Below, one piece after another: positions 26,487 to 35,852 of a DNA stretch of 64,000 bases. The translations under genes and the position numbers were made by a program. The notes below the pieces were generated by a model. It saw only the letters and a list, made by a program, of their open reading frames with translations, was not told the origin of the DNA and ran no database searches. The DNA comes from CAXXOK01 sp963675925 (GTDB lineage: Bacteria; Bacillota; Clostridia; Christensenellales; Aristaeellaceae), in assembly GCA_963675925.2 (NCBI GenBank), contig CAXXIB010000004.1, positions 434,001-498,000 of the forward strand, in the 5' to 3' direction. How positions within the stretch are numbered: the stretch's first letter is position 1; the number at the start of each line of letters is the position of its first letter.

Positions 26487-26824
26487 CATCGCTTCCCACG
26501 ATACACCCCGCCGCTGCGATCCTGTTTGCTCGCGGCGGCGGTTCTTTGTACCTGCAAAGCCTTGCGCCACATGGTATAGCGCCATCGCCATCAGCGTAAT
26601 GCACCCTATATGCGGCGCGAATGTCTGCCAATCCCCGCGCCGCTTCAAAGAGAAGTTTGCAATCGCTATATACAATCTGGGAATATGTGTTATACTGCAT
26701 CCGTTACCTTTCAGCTACTCCATTGTGTTTCCTGGTTCCAGTTCACTCGAGAATCCATAAAAACCATGCACCACCTGAAGAGTACCCGATGATTGGAGCT
26801 AAAACATTTTAAGGAGTACAATCA
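26487..26824. other. Intergenic region between ald and the zinc-ribbon gene
   Basis: A 338-base gap. Near its start a GC-rich inverted repeat (CGCCGC / GCGGCG, about 26508-26545) could be the ald terminator, although its T run is poor. Near 26689-26694 a TATACT preceded by TGTGT could be the -10 of the zinc-ribbon gene. I see no gene in the rest. Confidence 0.4.
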
Positions 26825-27127
26825 ATGTACACAGACAAAACCCTCTCCTGCCGCGATTGCGACGCACCCTTCACCTTTTCTGCATCCGAGCAGGAATTCT
26901 TCGCCGAAAAAGGCTTCACGAATGAGCCGACCCGTTGCCCTTCCTGCCGTGCGGCCCGCCGCAACAACGGTTCCTTCAACAGCCGTGGTGGAGACCGCAA
27001 TGCGGATCGCCAAATGTATGACGTCGTCTGCGATGGCTGCGGCGTTGCCACCCAAGTGCCTTTTCAGCCGCGTGGCGACAAGCCCGTATACTGCCGCGAT
27101 TGCTTCAGCAAGCAAAACAGGCGGTAA
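26825..27127 (+). CDS. Zinc-ribbon protein with three CxxC pairs
   Basis: A 100-residue protein. The first half has a treble-clef-like zinc ribbon: CRDC near residue 9 and CPSC near 38, with FSASEQEFFAEKGFTNEPTRC typical of the zinc-ribbon family seen in Firmicutes and Chloroflexi. The second half repeats the idea: CDGCG and CRDCF with VPFQPRGDKPVYC. The Arg/Gly/Asn-rich link between them (SFNSRGGDRN) suggests RNA or DNA contact. Small cytoplasmic protein of unknown function, ATG after AAGGAG. Confidence 0.85.
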   Translation: MYTDKTLSCRDCDAPFTFSASEQEFFAEKGFTNEPTRCPSCRAARRNNGSFNSRGGDRNADRQMYDVVCDGCGVATQVPFQPRGDKPVYCRDCFSKQNRR

Positions 27128-27139
27128 TATCACCCGAAA

Positions 27140-27177
27140 ACCAAACGTCCCTGCCAGCCGGCAGGGGCGTTTTTTTG
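27140..27177 (+). terminator. Terminator after the zinc-ribbon gene
   Basis: Stem CCCTGCC-AGC-CGGCAGGG extended by ACG/CGT and followed by seven T residues. Confidence 0.9.
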
Positions 27178-27213
27178 ATTGCATTATCTGATTTCGTTTG
27201 GGAGTCTATTTCA

Positions 27214-29013
27214 TCAGCTAAATTGTGCGTCATACAGCTCGCGGTAGAAGCCGTGCTTTTGCATCAGCTGCGTATGCGTGCCGCTTTCTACCACGTTGCC
27301 GTCCTTCACAGCCAGGATGAGGTCGGCATTTTGAATAGTGGACAGGCGGTGGGCTACGATAAAGCAGGTTTTCCCCTTCATCAACAAGCGCATCGCCCGC
27401 TGAATTTTCACCTCGGTGTGCGTGTCCACGTTGGAGGTCGCTTCATCCAGAATCAGCATTTTCGCATCCACCAGCATAGCGCGGGCGATGGTGAGCAGCT
27501 GTTTTTGCCCCTTGGAGATATTGGTTCCGTCATCCGATAGGATGGTCTGGTAGCCCTCCGGCAAGCCCATAATGAAATGGTGGATGTGCGCAGCTTTGGC
27601 GACCTGGACAACCTCCTCCATAGTCGCGCCGGGCTTGGCGTAGGCGATGTTTTCAAACACCGTACCGTGGAACAGCCATGTGTCCTGGAGCACCATGGAA
27701 TAGGCCTTACGCAGGCTATCGCGCGTCAGGCCGCGCACAGTATGCCCGTCCACGGTGATCGTTCCGCTTTGCACATCATAAAAGCGCATCAGCAGATTAA
27801 TCAGCGTGGTTTTGCCCGCGCCGGTCGGGCCGACAATGGCGATCAAATTGCCGCGATCCGCCCGGAAGCTCAGGTCACTTAGCACCGGTTTGCCGTCCAC
27901 ATAGCCAAAGTGTACATCGCGTAATTCCACATCGCCCTGCGTGCTGGTCAGCGGCGCTGCGCCGATCTCGTCGGGGATTTCGACAGGTTCATCCAGAAGG
28001 GAAAACACCCGGTCAGCTGCGGCCAGAGCCGATTGCAGCTCGCCGTAAATGTTGGCGATTTCATTAATCGGGCCAGAAAATTTGCGGCTGTAGAACACGA
28101 ACGCCGAGATATTGCCAATGGTGATACCCCCGCCCAGGTACAGCAGCACGCCCAGCACGCTGATCAGCGACATGGACAGGTTATTGATAAAGTTAATGCT
28201 CGGCCCTGTAGTGCTGGAGAAGTACTCGCTTTTGTAGTAAGCGTCCACCACGTCCTCGTTCAGAGCGTCGAAATCCTGTAAGGTATTAGCTTCCTGATGG
28301 TAGGCCTTGAAGGTTTTGAGCCCCGATATCACTTCTTCGGTGTAGTCGTTCAGGTCGCCCATCTTGCGTGAACGCCGGCGAAACAACGGCTGCGTGCGCT
28401 TGGTGATAAACCGCGTAATCAGCACCGACAGGGGCACCGTAACCACAAATACCAGCACCAGCACCGGCGAAATGGAAATCATCAGCGCCAGCGAGCCCAC
28501 GATGGTGATGATACTGGTCAGCACCTGCACCACATCGGACGACAGCGAGGTATTGATGGTATCGACATCATAAAAAATACGGCTGAGCACATCGCCAATC
28601 GGGTGGGTGTCAAAAAAGCCCACGGGCATCTCGGCTATGCGGTGAAACAGATCCCGACGCATAGTGCGGGTCACATTGCGGCTGATGTAGACCATCAGTA
28701 CTGACAGCAGATACCCGAAGATTGACGATGCCAGGTAAAACAGGGCCATCAGCAGTGCGTAATGCAGTACGCCGGGCATATCCACGCCGCCCTGTACGGT
28801 GCCGATGCTGTCAATTGCCTTACCGGCGAGCGCCGGGCCGATGAGTGCAAAGGTGTTGGACGCAAGGGTCAGTCCAAACGCCACCAGCAGCAGCCACTTA
28901 AACTTCAGCAGATACTTGCCGATACGAAGCAAGATGGCGCGGCGCGGCTTGCGCAGGTCGCCTGCAACGTTGCCGCTGGGCAGTTTGCCCCGATGCATGC
29001 TATGCACGGACAT
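27214..29013 (-). CDS. ABC exporter half-subunit, second of a heterodimer (consensus signature replaced)
   Basis: A 599-residue half-transporter started at ATG 29013, inside the end of the gene upstream on this strand (14-base overlap). It has an N-terminal extension, six membrane segments and an ATPase: Walker A GPTGAGKTT, signature ISKGQKQLLTIARA (not LSGGQ), Walker B MLILDEATSNVD with catalytic Glu and switch VAHRLST. Such replaced signatures are normal in LmrCD/TM287-288-type heterodimers, where one site is catalytic. Likely multidrug or lipid/peptide export. Confidence 0.88.
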   Translation of the reverse strand: MSVHSMHRGKLPSGNVAGDLRKPRRAILLRIGKYLLKFKWLLLVAFGLTLASNTFALIGPALAGKAIDSIGTVQGGVDMPGVLHYALLMALFYLASSIFGYLLSVLMVYISRNVTRTMRRDLFHRIAEMPVGFFDTHPIGDVLSRIFYDVDTINTSLSSDVVQVLTSIITIVGSLALMISISPVLVLVFVVTVPLSVLITRFITKRTQPLFRRRSRKMGDLNDYTEEVISGLKTFKAYHQEANTLQDFDALNEDVVDAYYKSEYFSSTTGPSINFINNLSMSLISVLGVLLYLGGGITIGNISAFVFYSRKFSGPINEIANIYGELQSALAAADRVFSLLDEPVEIPDEIGAAPLTSTQGDVELRDVHFGYVDGKPVLSDLSFRADRGNLIAIVGPTGAGKTTLINLLMRFYDVQSGTITVDGHTVRGLTRDSLRKAYSMVLQDTWLFHGTVFENIAYAKPGATMEEVVQVAKAAHIHHFIMGLPEGYQTILSDDGTNISKGQKQLLTIARAMLVDAKMLILDEATSNVDTHTEVKIQRAMRLLMKGKTCFIVAHRLSTIQNADLILAVKDGNVVESGTHTQLMQKHGFYRELYDAQFS

Positions 29014-30712
29014 CACCACCCAACTGCAGTTGCGCAATCTCGCGGTATAGCGTGCAGGTTTGCATGAGCTCGGCATGGGTACCAAGGCCCCGCACTTGCC
29101 CGTCCTCCAGCACCAAAATTTTATCGCAGTGCATGACTGCGCTGATACGCAGGGCGATAATGACCGCCGTTGCGCCTTCCAAATGGTCTAACTCATGACG
29201 CAGCGCTGCCTCGGTTTTGAAATCCAACGCACTTGCCGAATCGTCCAGCAGTAAAATCTCCGGTTGTCCGGCCAGGGCCCGCGCCAGCAGCATGCGCTGC
29301 TGCTGCCCGCCGGAGTAGTTCTGTCCGCGGGTTTGCACCTGCGCTTTCGGGCCGCCTGCGGCATTTACAAAGTCCTCCGCCTGCGCGCTACGAATGGCCG
29401 CGTCCACCTCCTGCATGGAAATTACACGGCCGAGCCGTACATTGCTTTCTATGGTGCCGCGAAACAGCGTATCGTTTTGAAATACAACACCGATGCCCTG
29501 GCGCAACTGTGCCAGGGGAATCTCCTGTACATCCTGGCCGTAAATGCGCACGCTGCCGCTATCCGGCTGATGGAAGCGCATTAAAAGCCGGATCAGGGTG
29601 GATTTCCCCGCACCGGTCGGCCCCAGCACCCCCAGCGACTGTCCGCGTTCCAGCGTGAAGGACACATCGTGCAGCGCGTCCTCCTTGCCGTTATAGGAAA
29701 AGCTGACATGGTCAAAAGCGATGTGCGGCTGGGTCGCATCCGGCGTGTAGCGCTCGTCGCCTGCTTCTTCCTCCTTGGCGTCAATCACGGCGGCAATGCG
29801 GTTAGCCGAGGCGACGGCCTTGGAAAACATGGTTAAAATGCGGGTGATGATCATCATCGCCGAGAGGATGATGGTAAAGTAGTTTAGAAACGCGATGATC
29901 GCCCCCACGTTGGACAGCCCGCCGTTGACGCGCGATGCGCCTACGACCACCACAACCACCAGCCCCATATTCAGCAAAAACTGCATTACCGGGCCGTTGA
30001 CCGCCATCACCATGGAGGCTTTCATTTCGCTTTGGGCTACCTCGTCGTTGACGGTCTCAAAGCGCTTTTTTTCATCCTGCGATTTGGACAGGGCGCGGAT
30101 AATGCGGATGCCCGTGGCGTTTTCCCGCACAATACGCACCAGCCTGTCCACGGTTTCTTGCAGGCCGTTGTACAGTGGTATGCCTTTTTTGGAAATATAC
30201 ACAACCAGCAACGCCATAAACGGCAACATGGCCACCAGAATAAACGCAAGCACAGGGTCCAAAAGGAGCATCATCAAGATGCCGCCGAGCACCAGAATCG
30301 GCGCGCGAATACCAATGCGCTGGGCCATGCCGATGACCCGGTACACATGGTAGCTGTCGGAGGTCATCCGCGAAATCAGCGACGGAATGGTAATCCGGTC
30401 GATTTCGCTGCCCGACAGATGCGTGATTTTCCGAAGTAGATCGTGCCGCAGGGTGCGGGTGGCATCGCGGGCCACGCCGATGGCGATGCGGTTGGCCAAA
30501 ATATTAATCACCCAGGCCGCAATGGAGCACAGCACCATCATGCCGCCCCAAAACAGCACCTGCTGTCTGTCATTTTGCATGGATACCGAATCAATGATAT
30601 GCGCCAGAATCCACGGGATGAGCAGATCCAGAATGGTTCCAAAAAACTTTAGCGTCGTCCCGCCCGCTACGCGCTTGACGTGCGGTTTTACATAGTGCAG
30701 TATTAAGTCCAA
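29000..30712 (-). CDS. ABC exporter half-subunit, first of a heterodimer (degenerate catalytic Glu)
   Basis: A 570-residue half-transporter. Six membrane segments, Walker A GPTGAGKST, signature YSGGQQQRMLLARA and Walker B ILLLDDSASALD. The residue after the Walker B Asp is Asp, not Glu, so this subunit carries the non-catalytic half-site, and the switch His is replaced (ALRIS). The partner at 27214 keeps the Glu. The start is TTG 30712 with only a weak GGGG upstream; other starts in frame are further inside. Confidence 0.85.
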   Translation of the reverse strand: MDLILHYVKPHVKRVAGGTTLKFFGTILDLLIPWILAHIIDSVSMQNDRQQVLFWGGMMVLCSIAAWVINILANRIAIGVARDATRTLRHDLLRKITHLSGSEIDRITIPSLISRMTSDSYHVYRVIGMAQRIGIRAPILVLGGILMMLLLDPVLAFILVAMLPFMALLVVYISKKGIPLYNGLQETVDRLVRIVRENATGIRIIRALSKSQDEKKRFETVNDEVAQSEMKASMVMAVNGPVMQFLLNMGLVVVVVVGASRVNGGLSNVGAIIAFLNYFTIILSAMMIITRILTMFSKAVASANRIAAVIDAKEEEAGDERYTPDATQPHIAFDHVSFSYNGKEDALHDVSFTLERGQSLGVLGPTGAGKSTLIRLLMRFHQPDSGSVRIYGQDVQEIPLAQLRQGIGVVFQNDTLFRGTIESNVRLGRVISMQEVDAAIRSAQAEDFVNAAGGPKAQVQTRGQNYSGGQQQRMLLARALAGQPEILLLDDSASALDFKTEAALRHELDHLEGATAVIIALRISAVMHCDKILVLEDGQVRGLGTHAELMQTCTLYREIAQLQLGGDVRA

Positions 30713-30847
30713 GCTTGCATTGCCCCGCTTTCATCGTCTGTGCAATAGTATAGCGCGAATCAAGGCGAGGTACAAGACGCGCGGGCGTTTCAACCGGCGC
30801 ATCCCCGTGTACGCTGATAGAGGATCAATTTTGTTAGGAGCGATGGT

Positions 30848-31450
30848 ATGACACGCAGCAAGCCGGGCCGACCGCTATATTCCTTTGCAGAAAGCTACCG
30901 CATTATTTATAAGGCAATGCGTACCGTGCCCTACATGATGCACGGCGAAAAACAAGGCCTGCTGTCCGTTGCCCTGCGAGAACGGCTGATGATGGCAGTC
31001 ACCCAGGTAAACGGCTGTGCCATGTGTTCCTGGTACCACAGCAAAGTCGCGCTGGAAACGGGCATGGCGGAAGCGGAAGTCCGCCGCCTATTGTCGGGCG
31101 AGCTGGCAGATGTGCCTGATGATGAGCTATCCGCCGTACTGTTCGCCCAGCACTATGCTGATACACGCGGCAAGCCGGACATCGCTACCTGGAACCATCT
31201 GTGCGACCAGTATGGCAAAGACGCGGCACTGGCCATGCTCGGTGCCATACGCGGCATTATGATGGGCAACCTGCTGGGCATGCCCTCCGGCTCGCTGATG
31301 AGCCGCCTGGGCAGCAAACGCTATCAAAAAGACCCCCGCAGCTCGCTTCCTTACGAGCTGATGATTCTGCTTTCCAGCCTTGTATTTTTCCCGCTGGCCC
31401 TGCTGCACACGGGCGCAGCGAAGCTATTGCATCTGCCAATCGAACCGTAA
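30848..31450 (+). CDS. Carboxymuconolactone decarboxylase/AhpD-family protein
   Basis: A 200-residue protein with the AhpD-fold motif CAMCSWYH (Cys-x-x-Cys-x-x-x-His) near residue 57, which acts as a redox or proton-relay pair in the alkylhydroperoxidase-like family. The last third has a hydrophobic stretch (LMILLSSLVFFPLALL) near 170-190, so it may associate with the membrane, which is unusual for the family. ATG after TTAGGAG. Followed by a terminator. Confidence 0.82.
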   Translation: MTRSKPGRPLYSFAESYRIIYKAMRTVPYMMHGEKQGLLSVALRERLMMAVTQVNGCAMCSWYHSKVALETGMAEAEVRRLLSGELADVPDDELSAVLFAQHYADTRGKPDIATWNHLCDQYGKDAALAMLGAIRGIMMGNLLGMPSGSLMSRLGSKRYQKDPRSSLPYELMILLSSLVFFPLALLHTGAAKLLHLPIEP

Positions 31451-31463
31451 CCCATAGTCCCCA

Positions 31464-31497
31464 TACCGCCTGCAGCTTGCTTGCAGGCGGTTTTTTA
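31464..31497 (+). terminator. Terminator after the AhpD-like gene
   Basis: Stem ACCGCCTGCA / TGCAGGCGGT with a T run of six. Confidence 0.9.
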
Positions 31498-31504
31498 CAG
31501 CGTC

Positions 31505-31533
31505 TTTACGCCGCATGTAAGCAATGGTACAAT
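31505..31533 (+). promoter_or_regulatory. azlCD promoter
   Basis: TTTACG and TACAAT, 17 bases apart, about 30 bases before azlC. Confidence 0.6.
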
Positions 31534-31564
31534 ACTTGGGATACCAAAAAGGAGCAGCACCGTT

Positions 31565-32275
31565 ATGTCACCAGAACATCCTAGAATGCGGGCACTTCGG
31601 GCCGCCTTCCCCTACACCATCCCGATCATGACGGGTTTTGTTTTTCTGGGCATCGCCTACGGTTATTACATGACAGCGGAGGGGTTCCACGCGCTGTACC
31701 CCATTATCATCAGCCTGAGCGTGTACGCAGGCTCAATGGAGTTTGTCACCGTGGGGCTGCTCAAGGAGGCGTTCGACCCTATCCGTGTCCTGATCCTGAC
31801 CCTGATGATTAACGCACGGCACCTGTTTTACGGCATTTCGATGTTGGATCGCTACCGCGCGGCCGGGCGCAAGCGTTTCTTTTTAATTTACGGCATGTCC
31901 GACGAAACCTTTTCCGTCAACTGCGCCGCGGCCATCCCGCCGGATGTGGACAAGGGCTGGTTTATGCTGTGGGTGACGGTGCTTGACTACTGCTACTGGC
32001 AGTTTGGCACGGTGGCGGGCGCGCTGCTTGGGTCCGTGGTGAAAATCAATACCGAGGGGCTTTCGTTTGTGCTCACAGCGCTGTTCGTGGTGCTGTTTAT
32101 TGAGCAATGGCTGCAAGATAAGACCCATCACAGCGCACTGCTGGGTCTTTTCGCGTCGCTGGTTTGCCTTATTATTTTCGGCAGTTCAGGCTTTATTATC
32201 CCATCCATGCTTGTTATTATTGCCGGGCTGACCCTGATGAAAAAACCGCTGGAAAAGGCAGGTGATTGCCCGTGA
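31565..32275 (+). CDS. azlC: Branched-chain amino acid exporter large subunit AzlC
   Basis: A 236-residue membrane protein with AzlC family motifs: FPYTIPIMTGFVFLGIAYG, SLSVYAGSMEFV, LMINARHLFYGISM and YGMSDETFSV. It starts ATG 31565 behind AAAGGAG; an in-frame codon at 31481 lies in the upstream terminator and is not used. Together with the small subunit AzlD it exports valine, leucine and isoleucine analogues. The stop overlaps the azlD start by four bases. Confidence 0.93.
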   Translation: MSPEHPRMRALRAAFPYTIPIMTGFVFLGIAYGYYMTAEGFHALYPIIISLSVYAGSMEFVTVGLLKEAFDPIRVLILTLMINARHLFYGISMLDRYRAAGRKRFFLIYGMSDETFSVNCAAAIPPDVDKGWFMLWVTVLDYCYWQFGTVAGALLGSVVKINTEGLSFVLTALFVVLFIEQWLQDKTHHSALLGLFASLVCLIIFGSSGFIIPSMLVIIAGLTLMKKPLEKAGDCP

Positions 32276-32598
32276 CGCTTTCGCAGGAACTCATCACCGT
32301 CGGGATGATCATTCTGGGCACAGTCTTAACGCGCTTTTTGCCGTTTATTTTGATATCCAGCAAAAAGCCAACGCCCAAGTACATTCAATACCTGGGCGTG
32401 GTGCTGCCATCGGCTGCGATGGGGCTTTTGGTGATCTATTCGTTTAAGGATGTCTCCGTGCTATCGGGCAGCCACGGGCTACCGGAGCTGATCGCCACCG
32501 CCGTGGTGGTTGCACTGCACCTGTGGAAGCGGCAAATGCTGCTATCCATCGCGGGTGGTACGGTGCTGTATATGCTACTGCTTCAGTTTGTGTTTTAG
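32272..32598 (+). CDS. azlD: Branched-chain amino acid exporter small subunit AzlD
   Basis: A 108-residue protein with three to four membrane spans; family motifs ILGTVLTRFLPFIL and YLGVVLPSAAMGLLVIYSF. GTG 32272 is preferred because it overlaps the azlC stop and has AGGCAGGTGA seven bases before it; a TTG at 32266 is in frame. Works with AzlC. Confidence 0.9.
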   Translation: MTLSQELITVGMIILGTVLTRFLPFILISSKKPTPKYIQYLGVVLPSAAMGLLVIYSFKDVSVLSGSHGLPELIATAVVVALHLWKRQMLLSIAGGTVLYMLLLQFVF

Positions 32599-32606
32599 CC
32601 CGCCAT

Positions 32607-34214
32607 TTACGGTTTGGGGGTGCGGATCACAGTCAGGTTTTTCTTAATTTCGTGTTTTTCTTCATACATCTTCTCGTCCGCGCGGGTAATAATATCATCC
32701 ACAGAAATATCTTCATTGGACATAAACACGCCGATGCCATGACTGACGCTGACGCAATAAGGCCTTTGTTCCTGCGTATTGATTTCCTCAAACTTCCTGT
32801 TAATGCGCTGCCAAACCGATTCCGCGTCGGTCATTGACAGACGGTCAAACACAATCAGGAATTCGTCTCCGCCAAAACGCGCGATAAAATCGTTACCGCG
32901 TACGCTGTCCTGGATGACCGTGGCTATGGTTTTAATCAGCTCGTCCCCCCGGTCGTGTCCAAGCGTATCGTTGACTACTTTTAGGTCATTCACGTCGATA
33001 AAGCAAACGGCAATTTCATACCCTCTATCCACCGTCTGTTTGCGCAGCTCTTCCAGCTTGTGGTACCCTGCGCGCCGGTTGTATACGCCGGTCAACGCAT
33101 CAAACTCGGAGTAATACAGAATCTCCTTGTTTTGTGCCCTGCTCACGGCAATGACCGCTGCCAAGGCAAACGCAATGCCGCTGATGAGCAAATAAGCGCT
33201 CCAGTATTTCCCTAGCACACGGCCAATGGTTTGCAGCATTGTTTGCGAAAAGCGCTGCCCATAGGTGGATGCCGCCGGAATAAACGATACGATATGGAAA
33301 ACCCCCGCATCGCTGAACACCAGCACATCGTAGTTTTTTGCCAGAACCGCTTTCTCCGTCGATAGCGATGTATAGAAGAACGTGCCGGCTTCCGTTGAGA
33401 CCTGTCCATACCCTCTGCTGCCGGAGATGATATCCCATGCCTGCGGGTGCTCGTTTGCAAAGCTTTCGTCTTTGCGGCTTTCAAACATGAAGCCCCATTC
33501 CTTTTCAGGATATAGATTGTTGAACAGCCAATACCCGTCCCGGTCGAGTAGGGATATTTCACTTTCTCTGTCCTTGGCAATGTCACGCACATCTTGGAGC
33601 ATATCATCGGCGTTGTAATTGAGCACAACCACGCCATCCCGCCAGTTGCCCTGGTGCAGTGGCGTGCTCAGGCGCAGCATCGGCCGAAACGGAATTTCTA
33701 TTTTTCCGTTTTCTACATTTAAGTCCATTTCGGAAATATAGATTTTCCCATTACTCATCAAACGCCCTGTTGAAAAGTAGGTATGCGTACTTTTATCCTG
33801 TAGTTCACTTTCATCAACGGCATAGGCACCCTGCGGACTATAGTTGATCCGAATCTGTTCCTGTCCCGCGTTGTCCAGGTAACGAATCTGATCAAATACC
33901 TTATATCGATTTGCAAACGCAATCCAGGGTTCCTCGATCCACTTATAATCTCCCAGCATTGTATCGCTTAGCTTCAACATATCGGTAACGAATAGGATAT
34001 CTGCCGCACGGCGGTTGAGTTTGTCTTCCATGGTCGTCTTTTCAAGCTCGACCAAATCACGCTCTATGATCTCAATCCTGCTGCGAACATTGGCATCTTC
34101 ATTCACCTGGAGTAAATAGGTAACAACCAGAAATACTAGCGACATCACAACAAAGGCGATGAGCGTGTACAACTGGGCTGCTCGTTTTTCTTTGCGGAGC
34201 CATTGAATAAACAT
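32607..34214 (-). CDS. Membrane diguanylate cyclase with extracytoplasmic sensor
   Basis: A 535-residue protein starting at ATG 34214, which has AAGGCGG eight bases before it. Membrane segment near 15-37, a long outside sensor domain of about 300 residues (double-Cache-like: VFDQIRYLDNAGQEQIRINYS), a second span near 345-365 and a C-terminal GGDEF domain with intact RFGGDEFLIVFDR. RGND five residues before the active site is the RxxD inhibitory site, so product feedback by cyclic-di-GMP is likely. Makes c-di-GMP in response to an outside ligand. Confidence 0.9.
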   Translation of the reverse strand: MFIQWLRKEKRAAQLYTLIAFVVMSLVFLVVTYLLQVNEDANVRSRIEIIERDLVELEKTTMEDKLNRRAADILFVTDMLKLSDTMLGDYKWIEEPWIAFANRYKVFDQIRYLDNAGQEQIRINYSPQGAYAVDESELQDKSTHTYFSTGRLMSNGKIYISEMDLNVENGKIEIPFRPMLRLSTPLHQGNWRDGVVVLNYNADDMLQDVRDIAKDRESEISLLDRDGYWLFNNLYPEKEWGFMFESRKDESFANEHPQAWDIISGSRGYGQVSTEAGTFFYTSLSTEKAVLAKNYDVLVFSDAGVFHIVSFIPAASTYGQRFSQTMLQTIGRVLGKYWSAYLLISGIAFALAAVIAVSRAQNKEILYYSEFDALTGVYNRRAGYHKLEELRKQTVDRGYEIAVCFIDVNDLKVVNDTLGHDRGDELIKTIATVIQDSVRGNDFIARFGGDEFLIVFDRLSMTDAESVWQRINRKFEEINTQEQRPYCVSVSHGIGVFMSNEDISVDDIITRADEKMYEEKHEIKKNLTVIRTPKP

Positions 34215-34304
34215 CTGTGTCACCGCCTTTTATTTGAAAGCATTACGCATACATTTGTTTCGCTGCAAATAGTATAGTATGTTTACCTAAATAACACAAC
34301 CGTG

Positions 34305-34320
34305 GCCGCCCGAAGGCGGC
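34305..34320 (-). other. UUCG-type hairpin after the GH43 gene
   Basis: GCCGCC-CGAA-GGCGGC on the plus strand, which reads GCCGCC-TTCG-GGCGGC in the GH43 mRNA, a very stable tetraloop hairpin just past the stop. T residues following are sparse, so termination is possible but not certain. Confidence 0.5.
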
Positions 34321-34327
34321 TGTTTGT

Positions 34328-35731
34328 TTACGCGGTTTCCAGAGTGAAGGACTTCAGGTGCGGGCTGCCGGTGCCGCGATACGACAGGTAAATGGCGTGA
34401 ACGCCATCCGGGATTTTCACCGGTGCGCTGCTGGTTTCCCACACGTTGGAGGATTTAATGGCTATCGAGCCGAGGGTCGGCCCGTCCCAGGCGGTTTTCA
34501 CATCAAAGGTGCCGCTGCAGTAGGCGCGGGTGGTGACCGCTACACGGGTGACGCCCTTGCAGTCGAAATACTTAAACCCAACGGTTGTCCCCTCGCGGAT
34601 ATCCGCCACATAGCCGTTCAGCTCGTCGCCGTCGCGCCCGTCCTGGGTAATCTTGGGGAATCCCGGCTCGCCGGACATGGGCTGATCGGTCTGCGTGAAC
34701 AGGTGGCAGGCAATGTAGGCCGGATATTCGCCTTGGTCTTGCAGCGGGCCGCCGTTCAGGCCGCAGGACGTGATCTCCACCTGGGGGATGCTGCCGTCTG
34801 CCAAAATTTCGATTGGCTCGGCGCACACCTGCCGGCTGAAGAACGTGCCGTTGGTATGGCGGTGATAGAATATATACCACTGTCCCTGAATTTCCACGAT
34901 GCTGCCGTGGTTGTTGCCGCCGTAGGCTACGGGCTTTTTAGCGGGTTTATAGGTATCGATATGCATATCGTTGTTTGAAACCAGCACACCGCCGAAGGTA
35001 AACCCGCCGGTGGGGCTGTCGCTTACGGCATAACACAGCTCGTGCATAGCCGCAGACGAATACACAAAGTAATATTTCTCGCCTACCTTACGGATGGAGG
35101 AGGCTTCAAAGAACGGATGCTTTTCAAAGCTTGTCCCACCCGCGTACGCGCCGCCGGGCGCGACAAACCGAGGCTTTTCAACAATCGTGAGCATATCCTT
35201 ATCCAGCACCGTGACCATGGAGCCGTGGCGGGTTGTATCGTGCGCCCAGGCAAAGCCTGTGTACATGTAGGTGACATCCCCCTCGGTGAGTACACCGGGG
35301 TCGAACTGTGGCTCATCGCCCTCGCGCTCGCCAAGGCGGGTTCCGTCCGGGTAGTGGACATAGCCGTGGAAGGTGTACCGGCCCGCAGGCGTATCGCACA
35401 CGGCGACGGACACGATACTCACCTTGTCGTATACATAAAACAGGTAGTACCGCCCGTCCGGCCCCACGGTGACATCCGGCGCGTACAGGCACATTTTTCC
35501 CTCGCTGTTGATGGGATCAGCGTTGCGGGGGTAGATGACCCCTTCGTAGCGCCAGTTGCCCAGGTCGTCCACCGGGGCTGACCAGCAAACATAATCGCCC
35601 ATGCAGTACACATAGCCGTTAAACAAATCGTGTGAACCGTACACATACACCCGGTCGCCAAACACATAGGGCTCGCCATCTGGGATGTATTCCCATGAAG
35701 GAAGATAGGGGTTAAACGCCTGTTGTTTCAT
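34328..35731 (-). CDS. Glycoside hydrolase family 43 protein with C-terminal CBM6-like domain
   Basis: A 467-residue protein started at ATG 35731 (MKQQAFNPYLPSWEYIPDGEPYVF) with GGAAAGGA upstream. The five-bladed propeller holds the GH43 catalytic residues in order: Asp in YIPDGEPYVFGDRVYVYGSHD, Asp in LYAPDVTVG and Glu in FFEASSIRKVG. The last 120 residues resemble a CBM6-type beta-sandwich. No signal peptide, so it is likely cytoplasmic and acts on imported oligosaccharides as a beta-xylosidase or alpha-L-arabinofuranosidase. It follows fucI on the same strand but after a terminator. Confidence 0.87.
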   Translation of the reverse strand: MKQQAFNPYLPSWEYIPDGEPYVFGDRVYVYGSHDLFNGYVYCMGDYVCWSAPVDDLGNWRYEGVIYPRNADPINSEGKMCLYAPDVTVGPDGRYYLFYVYDKVSIVSVAVCDTPAGRYTFHGYVHYPDGTRLGEREGDEPQFDPGVLTEGDVTYMYTGFAWAHDTTRHGSMVTVLDKDMLTIVEKPRFVAPGGAYAGGTSFEKHPFFEASSIRKVGEKYYFVYSSAAMHELCYAVSDSPTGGFTFGGVLVSNNDMHIDTYKPAKKPVAYGGNNHGSIVEIQGQWYIFYHRHTNGTFFSRQVCAEPIEILADGSIPQVEITSCGLNGGPLQDQGEYPAYIACHLFTQTDQPMSGEPGFPKITQDGRDGDELNGYVADIREGTTVGFKYFDCKGVTRVAVTTRAYCSGTFDVKTAWDGPTLGSIAIKSSNVWETSSAPVKIPDGVHAIYLSYRGTGSPHLKSFTLETA

Positions 35732-35800
35732 ATCGGCAGTCCTTTCCATATCGTATTGTCCGTTTTTTTTGCAGCCATAGTATACCACGCCCATACCGTA

Positions 35801-35831
35801 AAAGAAAACGGCCTTGCAGGCCGTTTTCTGG
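35801..35831 (-). terminator. fucI terminator
   Basis: Perfect stem AGAAAACGGCC / GGCCGTTTTCT with a 5-base loop, ending TTCTTTT on the minus strand. Confidence 0.9.
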
Positions 35832-35852
35832 ATTCGACTTCAGGTCTTTGTC

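Noticed and set aside
30713..30847. Possible riboswitch or T-box leader ahead of the AhpD-like gene
   Set aside because: The space is short and has no conserved T-box or riboswitch blocks.
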